A stretch of DNA of 64,000 bases from Planctomycetota bacterium. Lineage in GTDB: Bacteria; Planctomycetota; UBA8108; JACQVS01. Both the position numbers and the translations under genes were made by a program. Positions 9,229 to 19,000 of this stretch are shown here, in pieces. A model generated the notes under the pieces. It searched no databases. It was not told where the DNA came from and was given only the letters and a program-made list of their open reading frames with translations. The DNA lies in the NCBI GenBank assembly GCA_028280485.1, contig JANQLS010000023.1, positions 1 to 64,000 of the forward strand. Reading direction: 5' to 3'. The first letter of the stretch is position 1, and the number at the start of each line of letters is the position of its first letter.

Positions 9229-9318
9229 TACTTTAAACTGGTTGATCTCCAAGAATCACATCCACTTCTGAATCTTTGCTTTCATTCAAATCTTTCGACT
9301 CCACGAAAATGACAGACC

Positions 9319-10164
9319 ATGGTTAAGCGCAAAGGAACTCAACTCCTTCTCCTCGCCGGAGTCGGTGTTCTACTGGTCACCTTGAGCACCATGTGGCTCT
9401 ACTGGAATGACATCGTCGCGTGGTACCAGTTTCAGAAGAGATTCGAATCCCTCGGCCTCAATGAACAAGGGTATCCTGAATATCGCCATCGACAGTCTAA
9501 AATCGTTTTAGTTCACGTGCCAAGTGGATCGTTTTTAATGGGAAGTCCCGATGGTGAGAAAGGGCGCAAATCAAGGGAAAGCCCTCAGCACGAAGTGGAG
9601 CTCAGCTCTTTTCTCATCGCGAAGACCGAGGTGACTCAAGAGCAATGGGTGCGAGTGATGGGCAGCAATCCCTCTGACTTTCAAGGTGACACACTTCCTG
9701 TCGTCGATATTTCGTGGGACGATTGCCAAGAGTTCTGCAAGCTCACGGGCTTGAATTTACCAACCGAGGCTCAGTGGGAATACGCATGTCGCGCTGGAAC
9801 GACAACACCCTATCATACCGGAGACAAGGAGAGTGATTTAGCGAAGATTGGCTGGTACGTCAATAACGCCAAAAATCGAACGCACACTGTAGGGGAGAAA
9901 CCGCCGAACGCCTGGGGGCTCCACGATATGCACGGGAATGTCTTCGAGTGGTGCGAAGACTTATACAATTCTTCATTTTACTCGATGAAAGAAGCCACAA
10001 AGAAAGATCCTCTTTGTATCACGGGTCGTGGAACGCGAGTAGTCCGCGACGGACTCTACTCGGAACCGGCAAGGATCTGCCGCGCCGCGAGCCGCCGCGG
10101 TTCCTTGCGGTCTAATCGGGATGGGGATACAGGCTTTCGCCCGACATTTAGGTTTTCAGATTAA
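9319..10164 (+). CDS. Membrane-anchored formylglycine-generating-enzyme-fold protein (SUMF1-like)
   Basis: This 281-residue protein has one N-terminal membrane segment (about residues 8-28) and then a complete FGE-sulfatase domain: SFLMGSPDGE, KTEVTQEQW, NLPTEAQWEYACRAGTTTPY, WGLHDMHGNVFEWCEDLY and DTGFRPTFR. True formylglycine-generating enzymes use two closely spaced Cys near the C-terminus. That region here (ARICRAASRRGSLRS) has only one Cys and not in the usual arrangement, so catalysis as a sulfatase maturase is unlikely. Such catalytically diverged FGE-fold proteins are common in planctomycetes, often as binding or kinase-associated modules. It probably faces the periplasm. The sulfatase at 35146 would therefore need another maturase. 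Confidence 0.8.
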   Translation: MVKRKGTQLLLLAGVGVLLVTLSTMWLYWNDIVAWYQFQKRFESLGLNEQGYPEYRHRQSKIVLVHVPSGSFLMGSPDGEKGRKSRESPQHEVELSSFLIAKTEVTQEQWVRVMGSNPSDFQGDTLPVVDISWDDCQEFCKLTGLNLPTEAQWEYACRAGTTTPYHTGDKESDLAKIGWYVNNAKNRTHTVGEKPPNAWGLHDMHGNVFEWCEDLYNSSFYSMKEATKKDPLCITGRGTRVVRDGLYSEPARICRAASRRGSLRSNRDGDTGFRPTFRFSD

Positions 10165-10267
10165 TTTACTTTTTACGAGGATGAGAGCGAATGAATTCCC
10201 TCTTATTGACAACACTCCATGGAAACTAGCATGGATTCAATTCCATTGACAATTCTTCTAAGTGTCC

Positions 10268-10579
10268 TCATTGTTTCTCAAAAATGCCTAGAACGGAGCT
10301 AACTGGGATAGTACGGAGGCCCTGCGGAGTTTCAAGTACAACCCATTCACCATTAGCCCTCTTTAATTTTCCGCTCACTGCAAGTTTCTTAGTCCCCGTC
10401 TGGATAATTTCTGCAGAAATACCATCATTGTTGGTTGCGTATCCAAGTGCATCACGTCGGTAAACCACATGACATTCTTTTCCTTCCAATTCAGGTAATC
10501 CTTGAATAGATTCAGGAGTGCGTTGATTACAACCTGAAAGAAGAGTGAGGAGTAAGAGACAAGAAAGAAAGAGTTTCAT
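10268..10579 (-). CDS. Small lipoprotein, unknown function
   Basis: Taking the ATG at 10579, the product of about 103 residues begins MKLFLSCLLLLTLLSGCNQ, a clear lipoprotein signal with the lipobox LSGC. The frame opens 18 codons earlier, but that extension is not signal-like. An AGGTC lies about 7 nt upstream of the chosen start. The mature part is a short beta-rich domain (AEIIQTGTKKLAVSGKLKR; EWVVLETPQGLRTIPVSSVLGI) that looks SH3- or Sm-like, but this is only an impression. It probably sits on a membrane facing the periplasm. No partner gene is evident. Confidence 0.6.
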   Translation of the reverse strand: MKLFLSCLLLLTLLSGCNQRTPESIQGLPELEGKECHVVYRRDALGYATNNDGISAEIIQTGTKKLAVSGKLKRANGEWVVLETPQGLRTIPVSSVLGIFEKQ

Positions 10580-10695
10580 TCGACAGACCTCAAAGTTAGT
10601 AAGGAATAAACAAATTAATTTGAAATGAGTCAACAGATCGAAAACCTATATTTCTGAATAAAGACTTAAGCTCTATTCTCGTAGTTAAGCCTTCT

Positions 10696-11121
10696 TCACT
10701 TGGAATCACCCGTAGGCTCACCGTTACCGTATCGCAGCTTAAGCTCAACACTTTCCTCGTTGATTCCGTTTTCTTTTAGAAAAGCTTGAAGGCGATCTTG
10801 CATCGCTTTTTCAACCTCTGGACTGGGTATTTTATGGTTGGGTTTGTACCTTTGGTTGGCCTCACCATCGTTACCAAGTGAGTGAGAACTCGTGAATTCA
10901 TTTTCAAAGCCCTCCATATAATCCTTGGGGAGCTTTTTCACGAAACCATTTAACTTATTGTAGTTATCAGTAGAAAGATTTTTGAACTTCACATTGATTT
11001 CAACCTGGCCTTTTGGGAGTGGTGAACTTACAACTCGTACTTCACAACTGGCCAAAAAAAATACGAACAGTATTGAAAACAACATTCTGAATCCATTTAA
11101 ACTTCGAGCTAAAAAGTTCAT
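10696..11121 (-). CDS. Predicted lipoprotein, unknown function
   Basis: The ATG at 11121 is preceded by AGGAGAAG at good distance, and the product (141 residues) begins with a short basic stretch and MLFSILFVFFLASCEVRV, a lipoprotein signal with lipobox LASC. A longer frame to 11229 exists but has no ribosome site and would bury the signal. The mature part is charged and helical, with a VEINVKFKNLSTDNYNKLNGF segment and a C-terminal KAMQDRLQAFLKENGINEESVELKLRYG segment. No family is recognised. Both this and the preceding gene are small minus-strand lipoproteins, but 116 nt separate them and an operon is not certain. Confidence 0.55.
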   Translation of the reverse strand: MNFLARSLNGFRMLFSILFVFFLASCEVRVVSSPLPKGQVEINVKFKNLSTDNYNKLNGFVKKLPKDYMEGFENEFTSSHSLGNDGEANQRYKPNHKIPSPEVEKAMQDRLQAFLKENGINEESVELKLRYGNGEPTGDSK

Positions 11122-11547
11122 ATAAAATCTTCTCCTAAAATCCCCCAGTATGAGGCGCAAGCTCCGTAGTAAAGCTGAACCTGGGCCTGAAAACTGTTCC
11201 TCCGCCATATAACTTTGAAGCGAGTTCACAGATCTTCGACAATTAGGGAATAATCGTATCTACGCTTAAATCATTACGAAGAATTTTAAGAATTTAAAAA
11301 TTTCTAAGAAGGTGGCTATAAAATCAAAACTTCAACCTGTTTAAATTAGCGGATTCATCACGTCTTAGCTTTACATCTGTACCCTATTACCCCCAACGGT
11401 TTGAATAGGCGGACCGCTTTAAAGAAATCCTCCTAATTTCGGAAGTCTGATCATCTATAATGACGGATTAATTTTAGTCAGTGGAAATGAGCCCCTAAAG
11501 ATTAAGAAGCTCTCAAAGGATGACCTTAAAAATAATCGGATTCCAGC
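11122..11547. other. Intergenic region between divergent genes
   Basis: No gene is supported here. The region should carry the promoters of the minus-strand lipoprotein and of the plus-strand SASA esterase. A perfect TATAAT lies at 11456-11461, about 87 nt before the esterase start, but no good -35 sits 16-18 nt upstream of it. An AT-rich imperfect inverted repeat is visible around 11284-11308. Confidence 0.3.
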
Positions 11548-12960
11548 ATGAAAAGTAATCTGTCTATCAAACTTTTAATCCTCATCGTTACGATTAGCTT
11601 GGGAGATTCTAAAATCTCGACTGCTAAGCCTAAACCCGTCAAAGTCTTCATCCTTTCAGGTCAATCCAACATGGTTGGAGCCGGTAAGGTGAGTGGAGGC
11701 GGGAGGCGCTGGGGATCAGAAATTATCGATCCTGTCGTTTCGGTTTACAAAGGTAGCTACGACCCCAAAGTGAACTACGACAAGGAAGAGCCGATCAAAA
11801 CTCTGAAGTTAGACAAATTTGGTGGAGTGCACCCCACACCTTATCCCGGTGGCGGCACTCGAGTGACTCGTGGCTTCGTTCGAGTCAAGGAGACCGGAAG
11901 TTATCAATTTCGACCTGGTTATGGTGGCTCTATGGATAACATCATGGAGGTCGATGGCAAAGTGGTGCATCACAAAAAACCCGGCGAGAAAGCAGTGCGC
12001 ACTGAGATGAAGTTAAGCGGTGGGAAAAAAGTTCCCTTCAAGATCACTTACCTCACGAAGAATGCCGATGGACTAGGTTGGCTCGATCGAATGGATGTTC
12101 CCGGTGCTCTTTCGACTCTGGTCCATCACCAAGGCATGTATCCCTATCTAAAGAACAAAAAAGGCCAATGGGTTGCGCGCAATGATGTCTGGTACAAAGG
12201 AGTTATTGCGGCTGCTGGAAGCAGGTGGCTGGGCGTTACTTCAGGAAGAATCGGACCTGAGATTGGATTCGGGCACGTGGTGGGTGAGGCCATCGATGAG
12301 CCTGTACTCGTTTTAAAAGCTTCACAAGGAAACCGTTCCCTCGGCTGGGATTTCCTCCCTCCCGGAAGCAAGTCTTATGAATACGATGGCAAAATCTACG
12401 CTGGCTACAAACAATCCCCGTTGTCTTGGGAAAAAGGTTCCGATCCGAAGCCCATTAATTGGTATGCCGGCAAGCAGTACGACGATTGCTTCGGCGCTGC
12501 TCATAAGGTCCTCGAAAACTTTGATAAAAATTTTCCTCATTGGAATGGTCGTGGCTATGAAATCGTCGGCTTTGCCTGGTGGCAGGGCGATAAGGATCGT
12601 TATAATGCAGGGCACGCTTCCCGTTACGAACTGAATCTCGTTCACTTGATCAAAACCCTGCGTAAAGAGTTCAAAGCTCCGAAAGCAAAATTCGTCATCG
12701 CTACTCTAGGTCAAACTGTTAAGGGCGCGACTCCAAAGAACGATCAACAAAAAAACGAGAAGCTTATTCTCAACGCTCAGCTCGCGGTGGATGGCAAAAC
12801 GGGAAAATATCCCGAGTTCAAAGGAAACGTCGCTACCGTTTATACTCACCCATTAAGTCAGGGTGGCGCTTCTAACAGTCACTACAATGGCAATTCCCAA
12901 ACTTATATGGATGTAGGTTTAGCTATAGGCAAGGCGATGATGAACTTACTCACTGAATAG
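11548..12960 (+). CDS. Secreted SASA-family carbohydrate esterase with PA14-like insert (copy 1)
   Basis: This 470-residue protein has a signal peptide (about residues 1-25) and then the sialate O-acetylesterase/CE6-like SASA domain (formerly DUF303), which removes acetyl groups from glycans. The nucleophile motif VFILSGQSNMVG gives Ser40, and a C-terminal SHYNGNSQTYMDVGLAIG segment supplies the catalytic-region His. An insert at about residues 75-190 (GFVRVKETGSYQFRPGYGG, then a KKVPFKITYL strand) resembles a PA14/GLEYA-type sugar-binding module embedded in the esterase. It is followed by a close paralogue, separated by a 156-bp inverted-repeat element, so a tandem duplication is likely. Confidence 0.82.
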   Translation: MKSNLSIKLLILIVTISLGDSKISTAKPKPVKVFILSGQSNMVGAGKVSGGGRRWGSEIIDPVVSVYKGSYDPKVNYDKEEPIKTLKLDKFGGVHPTPYPGGGTRVTRGFVRVKETGSYQFRPGYGGSMDNIMEVDGKVVHHKKPGEKAVRTEMKLSGGKKVPFKITYLTKNADGLGWLDRMDVPGALSTLVHHQGMYPYLKNKKGQWVARNDVWYKGVIAAAGSRWLGVTSGRIGPEIGFGHVVGEAIDEPVLVLKASQGNRSLGWDFLPPGSKSYEYDGKIYAGYKQSPLSWEKGSDPKPINWYAGKQYDDCFGAAHKVLENFDKNFPHWNGRGYEIVGFAWWQGDKDRYNAGHASRYELNLVHLIKTLRKEFKAPKAKFVIATLGQTVKGATPKNDQQKNEKLILNAQLAVDGKTGKYPEFKGNVATVYTHPLSQGGASNSHYNGNSQTYMDVGLAIGKAMMNLLTE

Positions 12961-12990
12961 TTCCTGGTTTATCAGCATGACTTAACTATC

Positions 12991-13146
12991 CATTAACTAG
13001 CCCGAAGCGCTAGCGAGGGGTAAAGTCAAAATCAAACTATAAATGGTGGGAAGATTGAAGCTATCGCGTCCACCGTTTCATAAAATCGATGGGATAACAA
13101 TATTTAAACCTTCAATCCCCTCGCTAGCGCTTCGGGCTAGTTAATG
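12991..13146. repeat. Inverted-repeat element A (variant arms)
   Basis: Perfect 30-bp inverted repeats at 12991-13020 and 13117-13146 bound a 96-bp unique centre. The arm core is CCCTCGCTAGCGCTTCGGGC, which differs from elements B, C and D by AAAG to AGCG in the middle. The element lies between the two paralogous esterase genes. The right arm covers a potential ATG at 13144, which is one reason for choosing a later start for the downstream gene. Confidence 0.85.
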
Positions 13147-13188
13147 AGTTGCTTAGAGATCACCGACCGTCAACCAGATCGCGCAAAA

Positions 13189-15708
13189 ATGAAAACGATG
13201 AAATTAAGATTACCTCCATCCGTAAACTTACTAACGGTAGCTTTGATTCTTTGTATGGCGTTAGCTGCTCTACCGGGCCTCGCCAAAGATGTTCCGGAAG
13301 TCTTACCGAGACCGGATCAAACTCCACCATCCGATGGCAAGGTCAAAGTCTATATCCTCGCGGGTCAATCCAACATGGTGGGTTTTGGTTACCTCCAGGG
13401 GTCCCGCCCGGTCTATCCCAGCATCTACCATTCAGCCGATCCCAACATTAAAGTTGGCCGCATGCCGGTCGGTCCTTCAGCACTCTTGAAACACGGTGTT
13501 TATCAATCAAATCAAGATGATTCTCCTAAAGGGGCTAAAGTCTTCATTTACTCCGGTGCTTATAAGAGCGGCACTGACTATAGTAAATTGAAACCGGTCA
13601 AACAAACTACCGTCGCATTAGGTACTGTCGCTACTGAACTGCCTTCCATCCCCGGGCCTCACACCACTGTGGTTAAAGCTTTTATTGATGTCCCTATGAA
13701 GGGTACTTATGAGCTTCATCCTGGATACGAAGCCAGTACTCACGCCATAGTTACCATGGGGGGAAATGAAGTCTACCGAAAGGATGTAGGTAAAGAAGCC
13801 TCGATCAACGCGGTCACCTTGATGCGAGGACTCAGATATCCCATCACCATTACCTACATGCAAGGCGGATCCGCTGCCTTCTGGCTCAAACAAATCAATC
13901 TCAAAGGTAAGGGCGACCTAAAAACTCTCATCGAAGATGGCAAGTACACTTGGTTTGCCGATGAGAAAGGCGAATGGACAGTTCGTAATGATGTCACCTA
14001 CTGGGAAACACGAGTATCGAAACAAGAAGGGGGAAGTGGTGGGCCGCTCACTACAACTTCGAACGGAAGGTTCATCGGACCCGAAGTACCCTTTGGTTAT
14101 GTCATGGGGACTTATCACGACGAGCCCGTTCTCTTAATTGAATCATCGATGGGTAATCGAGCCCTCAGTTTCGACTTCCGACCACCATCCAGTGGTAAGA
14201 CCGAAGAAGAAAAGGCCAATAAGTTTTGTGGCTACGAGTACGACGCAATGGTTAAAGGCGTCCATACTACACTAAAGAATATCGACAAGATTGTTCCCAA
14301 CTACAAAGGGCAAGGCTACGAGATTGCAGGTTTCGTTTGGTTCCAAGGACACAAAGATAAAAATGTTCCCAAAACCGTTTACGAAAATCACCTCGTCAAT
14401 TTAATTCAAGATCTGCGAAAAGAATTTAAAACTCCTGATATGCGAGCCGTCGTCGCCACAGTGGGCTTCGGCGGAATGAAGATGGAGCCGGGTCACTTCA
14501 TGACTTGGGAAGCTCAGATGGCGGTCGGCGACCCGAAACAGCATCCTGAATTTGAGGGTAAAGTCGCAAGCGTAGACACCCGAAGTTTCTGGCGCAATCG
14601 GGGAGAGTCCCCCACAAATACGGGCTACCACTACAATCACAACGCAGAGACTTATGTTCTCATCGGCGATGCGCTCGGCCGTGCGATGGTGCGCCTCCAC
14701 GGAGGGAAGGCAGAAGACATTCAGCTCACGCTCAAGTTGCCTCGACATCCCGATGTTCAAAAAGTCTTCTCTGACGAAGTCACCGGTACGTTCAACAAGA
14801 GAGGTCCTCATTATCCTCCCGAGTATTATCGAGAGATGGGACAAGCCCTGAAGCCGATCATCATGGATGAGATGGTTCCTGAATTTTTAGAGACAGCCTT
14901 AGGCCCCAAAAGTCGTGGCACCCTCAAAGGGATAGTGAGCGGAAAAAAACCATCGCGAATGCAAATGGATATTCGCTCGGAACTCGACACCTTAATCGAC
15001 TATTACGACATGGCCGGCGTAAAAGGCTACAGCTGGAAATCTTTCGGTGATGGAATTAGTAACGCTAGCTGGTCTTACTTTAGTTTTGATCCTCCAGAAA
15101 AACAGGAGCTCGAAAAGAGCGATCGTTACCGCAAGGTCACCTTTCCCAAAGGCATGGAAAACTGGTTTGCTCCTGAGTTCGATCCCATCAAAGCCGGTTG
15201 GAAAACAGGCAAAGCTCCTTTCGGTCAAATGGGAGGCAAGCTCGACCGGCGACGCCCTCAGTGCAACGGAAAGCTATGTGGCTGCAGTGAAATCCCAGCG
15301 ACCTATTGGGATAAGGAAGTACTGTTGATGCGACAGACCTTTGAAATCCCCCCGATCAAAAAGGGTCATGTTTACCGTCTGATTTTAGGCGGAGCGGGTT
15401 GTGATCGTTCCGGTGAAGGTTTCGCCATCTACGTCAATGGAAAACTACTCACTCAAGCTAATGGTGGATTCTTCCGTTACACGGGTATTCGCGGTGCGTA
15501 TGTCTTCGATGACATCCTGCCCGAATTCAAAAGTGGTAAGGTAACCATCTCGATTATTAACTTCCTGCGCTACACTCACTTTAGAAACAAGACGACTTAC
15601 TTCGGTCCTTATCGTGAGTATTGGGCAAAACCCGTTCCCCCCAATGGTCACGTCAATTTGTGGATGGAAGAGGCCAAGCTATCTCCTGATATTCTGAAGA
15701 CGAAATGA
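13189..15708 (+). CDS. Secreted SASA-family esterase with C-terminal extension (copy 2)
   Basis: This paralogue of the preceding gene is about 839 residues from the chosen ATG. That start gives MKTMKLRLPP and a clean signal peptide, whereas the earlier ATG at 13144 lies inside the inverted repeat. The GQSNMVGFG motif (Ser61 in this numbering), a PA14-like insert (TTVVKAFIDVPMKGTYELHPG) and a C-terminal YHYNHNAETYVLIGDALGRAM segment match copy 1. The last 350 residues are extra: a helical segment, then a beta-rich domain resembling a galactose-binding jelly roll (VLLMRQTFEIPPIKKGHVYRLILGGAG). It is predicted to deacetylate a polysaccharide outside the cytoplasm. The two copies may act on different substrates. 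Confidence 0.8.
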   Translation: MKTMKLRLPPSVNLLTVALILCMALAALPGLAKDVPEVLPRPDQTPPSDGKVKVYILAGQSNMVGFGYLQGSRPVYPSIYHSADPNIKVGRMPVGPSALLKHGVYQSNQDDSPKGAKVFIYSGAYKSGTDYSKLKPVKQTTVALGTVATELPSIPGPHTTVVKAFIDVPMKGTYELHPGYEASTHAIVTMGGNEVYRKDVGKEASINAVTLMRGLRYPITITYMQGGSAAFWLKQINLKGKGDLKTLIEDGKYTWFADEKGEWTVRNDVTYWETRVSKQEGGSGGPLTTTSNGRFIGPEVPFGYVMGTYHDEPVLLIESSMGNRALSFDFRPPSSGKTEEEKANKFCGYEYDAMVKGVHTTLKNIDKIVPNYKGQGYEIAGFVWFQGHKDKNVPKTVYENHLVNLIQDLRKEFKTPDMRAVVATVGFGGMKMEPGHFMTWEAQMAVGDPKQHPEFEGKVASVDTRSFWRNRGESPTNTGYHYNHNAETYVLIGDALGRAMVRLHGGKAEDIQLTLKLPRHPDVQKVFSDEVTGTFNKRGPHYPPEYYREMGQALKPIIMDEMVPEFLETALGPKSRGTLKGIVSGKKPSRMQMDIRSELDTLIDYYDMAGVKGYSWKSFGDGISNASWSYFSFDPPEKQELEKSDRYRKVTFPKGMENWFAPEFDPIKAGWKTGKAPFGQMGGKLDRRRPQCNGKLCGCSEIPATYWDKEVLLMRQTFEIPPIKKGHVYRLILGGAGCDRSGEGFAIYVNGKLLTQANGGFFRYTGIRGAYVFDDILPEFKSGKVTISIINFLRYTHFRNKTTYFGPYREYWAKPVPPNGHVNLWMEEAKLSPDILKTK

Positions 15709-15849
15709 GTAGTCGGCTCACCCCGTGAACCGGGACGAAGGGTGATTTCATTTTAGACTTCCTTAGGGCTCTACTTGCTATTTGAGTTTGATTCTTAGAA
15801 TAATAACGAATCCCAATGCTGTACCGGCTCAGAGGCTGAGCCGACTACT
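15708..15849. repeat. Second inverted-repeat element type
   Basis: Perfect 13-bp arms, AGTAGTCGGCTCA at 15708-15720 and its complement at 15837-15849, enclose a 116-bp centre. The right end also forms its own hairpin (7-bp stem 15826-15832 with 15836-15842, triloop). The left end can form a similar imperfect stem. It begins at the last base of the esterase stop codon, so it may also serve as that gene's transcript end. Only one copy is present in this window. Confidence 0.65.
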
Positions 15850-15878
15850 TTGGAAGAAGTGTTATTTTAATGATATTG

Positions 15879-16016
15879 ATCCCTCGCTAAAGCTTCAGGC
15901 TTGGAGGGTGTGAGTTGCCTACAACACGTAAACGGTGGTATGGGTTTTCCCATTGGTCACTAAAAAATATAAATTGAAATCACCAGCCTTCCAAGCCCGA
16001 AGCTTTAGCGAGGGAT
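15879..16016. repeat. Inverted-repeat element B
   Basis: 30-bp arms at 15879-15908 and 15987-16016 match with two mismatches. They share the ATCCCTCGCTAAAGCTTC start with elements C and D. A subterminal AAATCACCAGCC next to the right arm is also present in D and, in reverse orientation, in C (as AAATTACCAGCC), so the family has a polarity beyond its arms. It lies 30 bp after the 15708-15849 element and 69 bp before the next gene. Confidence 0.85.
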
Positions 16017-16085
16017 AATGGGATTGCCCGTCGACTTAATATTTTATTTATTCTAAAACTCCCAAACCGTTTCAGTAGAAAGTAT

Positions 16086-19000
16086 ATGTACCAGATGATG
16101 AAAAGTTGCTTTAGACCTTACTCACTACATCTCGGAATCGCACCATATCAATACTTTCTAAACTCGCTCACTTGCGCTCTCATAGTCCTCTTCAGCCTCT
16201 CCAGAACACAAGCCACCGAATATAATTTCCCTCCTCATACACTGACAGTACCCAATGGCTTCGTGGTAAAGAAAGTAGCCGCGCCGCCACTCGTCCAGCG
16301 CCCGATCCATATGTACTTCGACGATCAGGGCGCACTCTACGTCACCGATAGCTCAGGAGACACCCGCCCCGCGCCCGTTCAACTCAAGAATCCAAGCCAT
16401 CGCGTTTTGCGATTAGCTGACAAAGACGGCGATGGCGCATTCGATCACTCAACCGTCTTCGCAGATAAGCTGCCCTTCCCTGAAGGCATCCTCTGGTATC
16501 AAGGAGATATCTACATCGGAGCCCCACCCCACATTTGGAAACTCCGGGATACCGATGGAGATCACATCGCCGACCAACGAGAAGTGTGGTTCGACGGTGG
16601 CTCCATCGAACCTTGTGGTAACGACCTCCACGGACCCTATCTCGGTCCTGACGGTTTTTTCTATTGGACTAAAGGAGCCTTCAAACAACAAACCCATCTG
16701 TTAGGAAACGGAAGACTTTTCAAATCGAGTGCCGCTCACATCTACCGTGCCAAACCGGATGGGAGTCAACTTGAAGTCGTGATCACCGGAGGCATGAACA
16801 ATCCCGTGGGATTAACGTTCAGTGAAAGCGGAGAGAGATTTCTTAGCGGCACTTTTTTCGATCTCTCCAAGCCAGGACGACGGGATGGAATCCTGCACGC
16901 CGTCTACGGTGGAGTCTACGGCAGAAGGAATAATTCTGTTTTAAAGCAACATCCAAAAACCGTCGGACTGTTACCCATTATGAAACAGTTAGGACCCTCT
17001 GCGTCCTCAGGCATCGTGATGCCCAGACATTCATCACTTGGGTTAAAAGGAGATCTCCTTTGCGCCGACTTCAACCTTCGACGAATTTCGAGGCACGAGT
17101 TAACTCCTTCAGGGTCGACCTACAACTCCAAACTCAGCACTTTACTTGAAAGCGATCAAACCGATTTTCATCCTACCGACGTCATCGAAGATGCTGACGG
17201 TAGCTTACTCGTGGCTGATACAGGTAGCTGGTACATGATCTGCTGCCCCACTTCAAAGATTGCAAAGCCTCATATCTTAGGCGCGATCTATCGCATTCAA
17301 AAAGAAGATCACAAGCTAGCTGAAGACCCCCGCGGCCTCGAACTCGATTGGGAAAACCCAAAAATCGATTGGCTCTCCGATAAAAGGCCCACGGTTGTTC
17401 GTCGAGCCATCGACGCCTTGGCGGACAAGAATAATCTCGAAGCTCTTTCGTCAACCCCGGCGCGCCTTCCGGCTCTGTGGACGATTCATCGTATTTCCGG
17501 GGAAGCCGCTCGCGCAACAGTCCGAAAGTTTTTGAACGATAAAAATTCAAATGTAGTCGCAGCCGCGATTCACAGCATCGGATTGTGGCGCGACCCTAAA
17601 TCTGTCCCGGCACTCAATGAACATCTCTCAGGCAATGACCTTCAGCTCCGTCGCCTCGCCGCCATGGCATTAGGCAGGATCGGAGATAAAAGTGCAGTAA
17701 AACCACTATTAAAAGTGGGCTCTGAGCCGATGGATCCTTTTTTAAAACACGCCATGACCTACGCTCTCTATGAGATAGCAGACAGCGAAGCACTTGCGGG
17801 GAATCATCCCTTTGAACTACAAGTCAGAATCATGCAGGAAGTGGCGAATCGAAATCCTTCTCCTCGCGCGCTTCCTGAAATCGAGTTAGCTCAACCACTC
17901 AAACTCGACCCTGAAGAATCAACTCGCCAACGAATTCGTCTTGAGGAACTCGCAAAATATCTACCCAAGGGCGATGCCGTGAACGGAAAGAAACTGTTTC
18001 ACGACAAAGAAAGAACTCTTTGCATCAACTGCCACGTTAAGGGTGACAAGGGCACCGATTTCGGGCCCGACCTAACGAGCATCGGCGCAATCCGTAGTCA
18101 ACGCGATTTACTGGAAGCTATCGTATTTCCCAACTCGACCATCGCCCGGTACTACGAGCAAGTCATCCTCCATAAAAATGAGGGACCGATCGCTGGCTTG
18201 TTACGTAAAGAGGCAGCCAATCACTTCGTGCTCTCCCAGTGGCCGGGTGAAGAACAAGCGATTCCTATACGAAACATTAAACGAGCCGAGTATTCTGCTT
18301 CATCTTTGATGCCGGAAGGGATCGATGAAATCTTGACCCCTAAGGAGATCGCCGACCTTGTAGCTTATTTGAAAGAAGCAAAAGGGCCGACCGAGCCAAA
18401 AACGAGCGAAGCCATCCCTCCGCATCGGGCTATCGATTTGCCTGGCTTACACGCCTACGCCCAAAAAAGTATCGAAGCGGGAGAGGAGATCGAGTTTCGA
18501 GTCTCAAGCAAAGTTTCTTACGATCTGACCGTCGTGAAGCTTGGATCCGATCCCGAAAAACGCGATGGAGATCCCGTGCTCCATCGGCTGCACGTCGAAA
18601 AACCGAAAAGCCAAGCGATTCACCCCGGTTCATATGTTCATGTTAAGAACGGCTTACCCGCAGGAAGACGCCTCAATCAACTGACCCTTGAATGTTGGAT
18701 TCGTCCGTTCACCCTTTCCGGTTGGCAGGGCTTGATCACCCAACATGATTATCCTAACGGTAGTGGAATTGGAATTTTCATCAGCGAAGGTCGTATCGCA
18801 TTCCTAACGGGTGTAGGCGGTTCTTTCGAGCCCGATACCTTGCACCAGACTCAAGCGGGCTTGATCAGCACTCAACGTTGGCACCATATCGTCGCCACTT
18901 GGGATGGAAAACAAAAGCGAGTTTTTATCGATGGTAAGCTCGTCGCAAACTTCCCTTTCAGCGGTAGCGTACGACCCGGGCAAACGCCACTTCGAATCGG

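Noticed and set aside
9319-10164. Active sulfatase-maturing enzyme (FGE)
   Set aside because: The catalytic Cys pair of FGE is missing from the expected C-terminal segment, so only the fold is called.
10210-10265. Two TTGACA boxes as promoters
   Set aside because: No matching -10 at 16-18 nt on either, and the genes nearby are read in the wrong direction for them.
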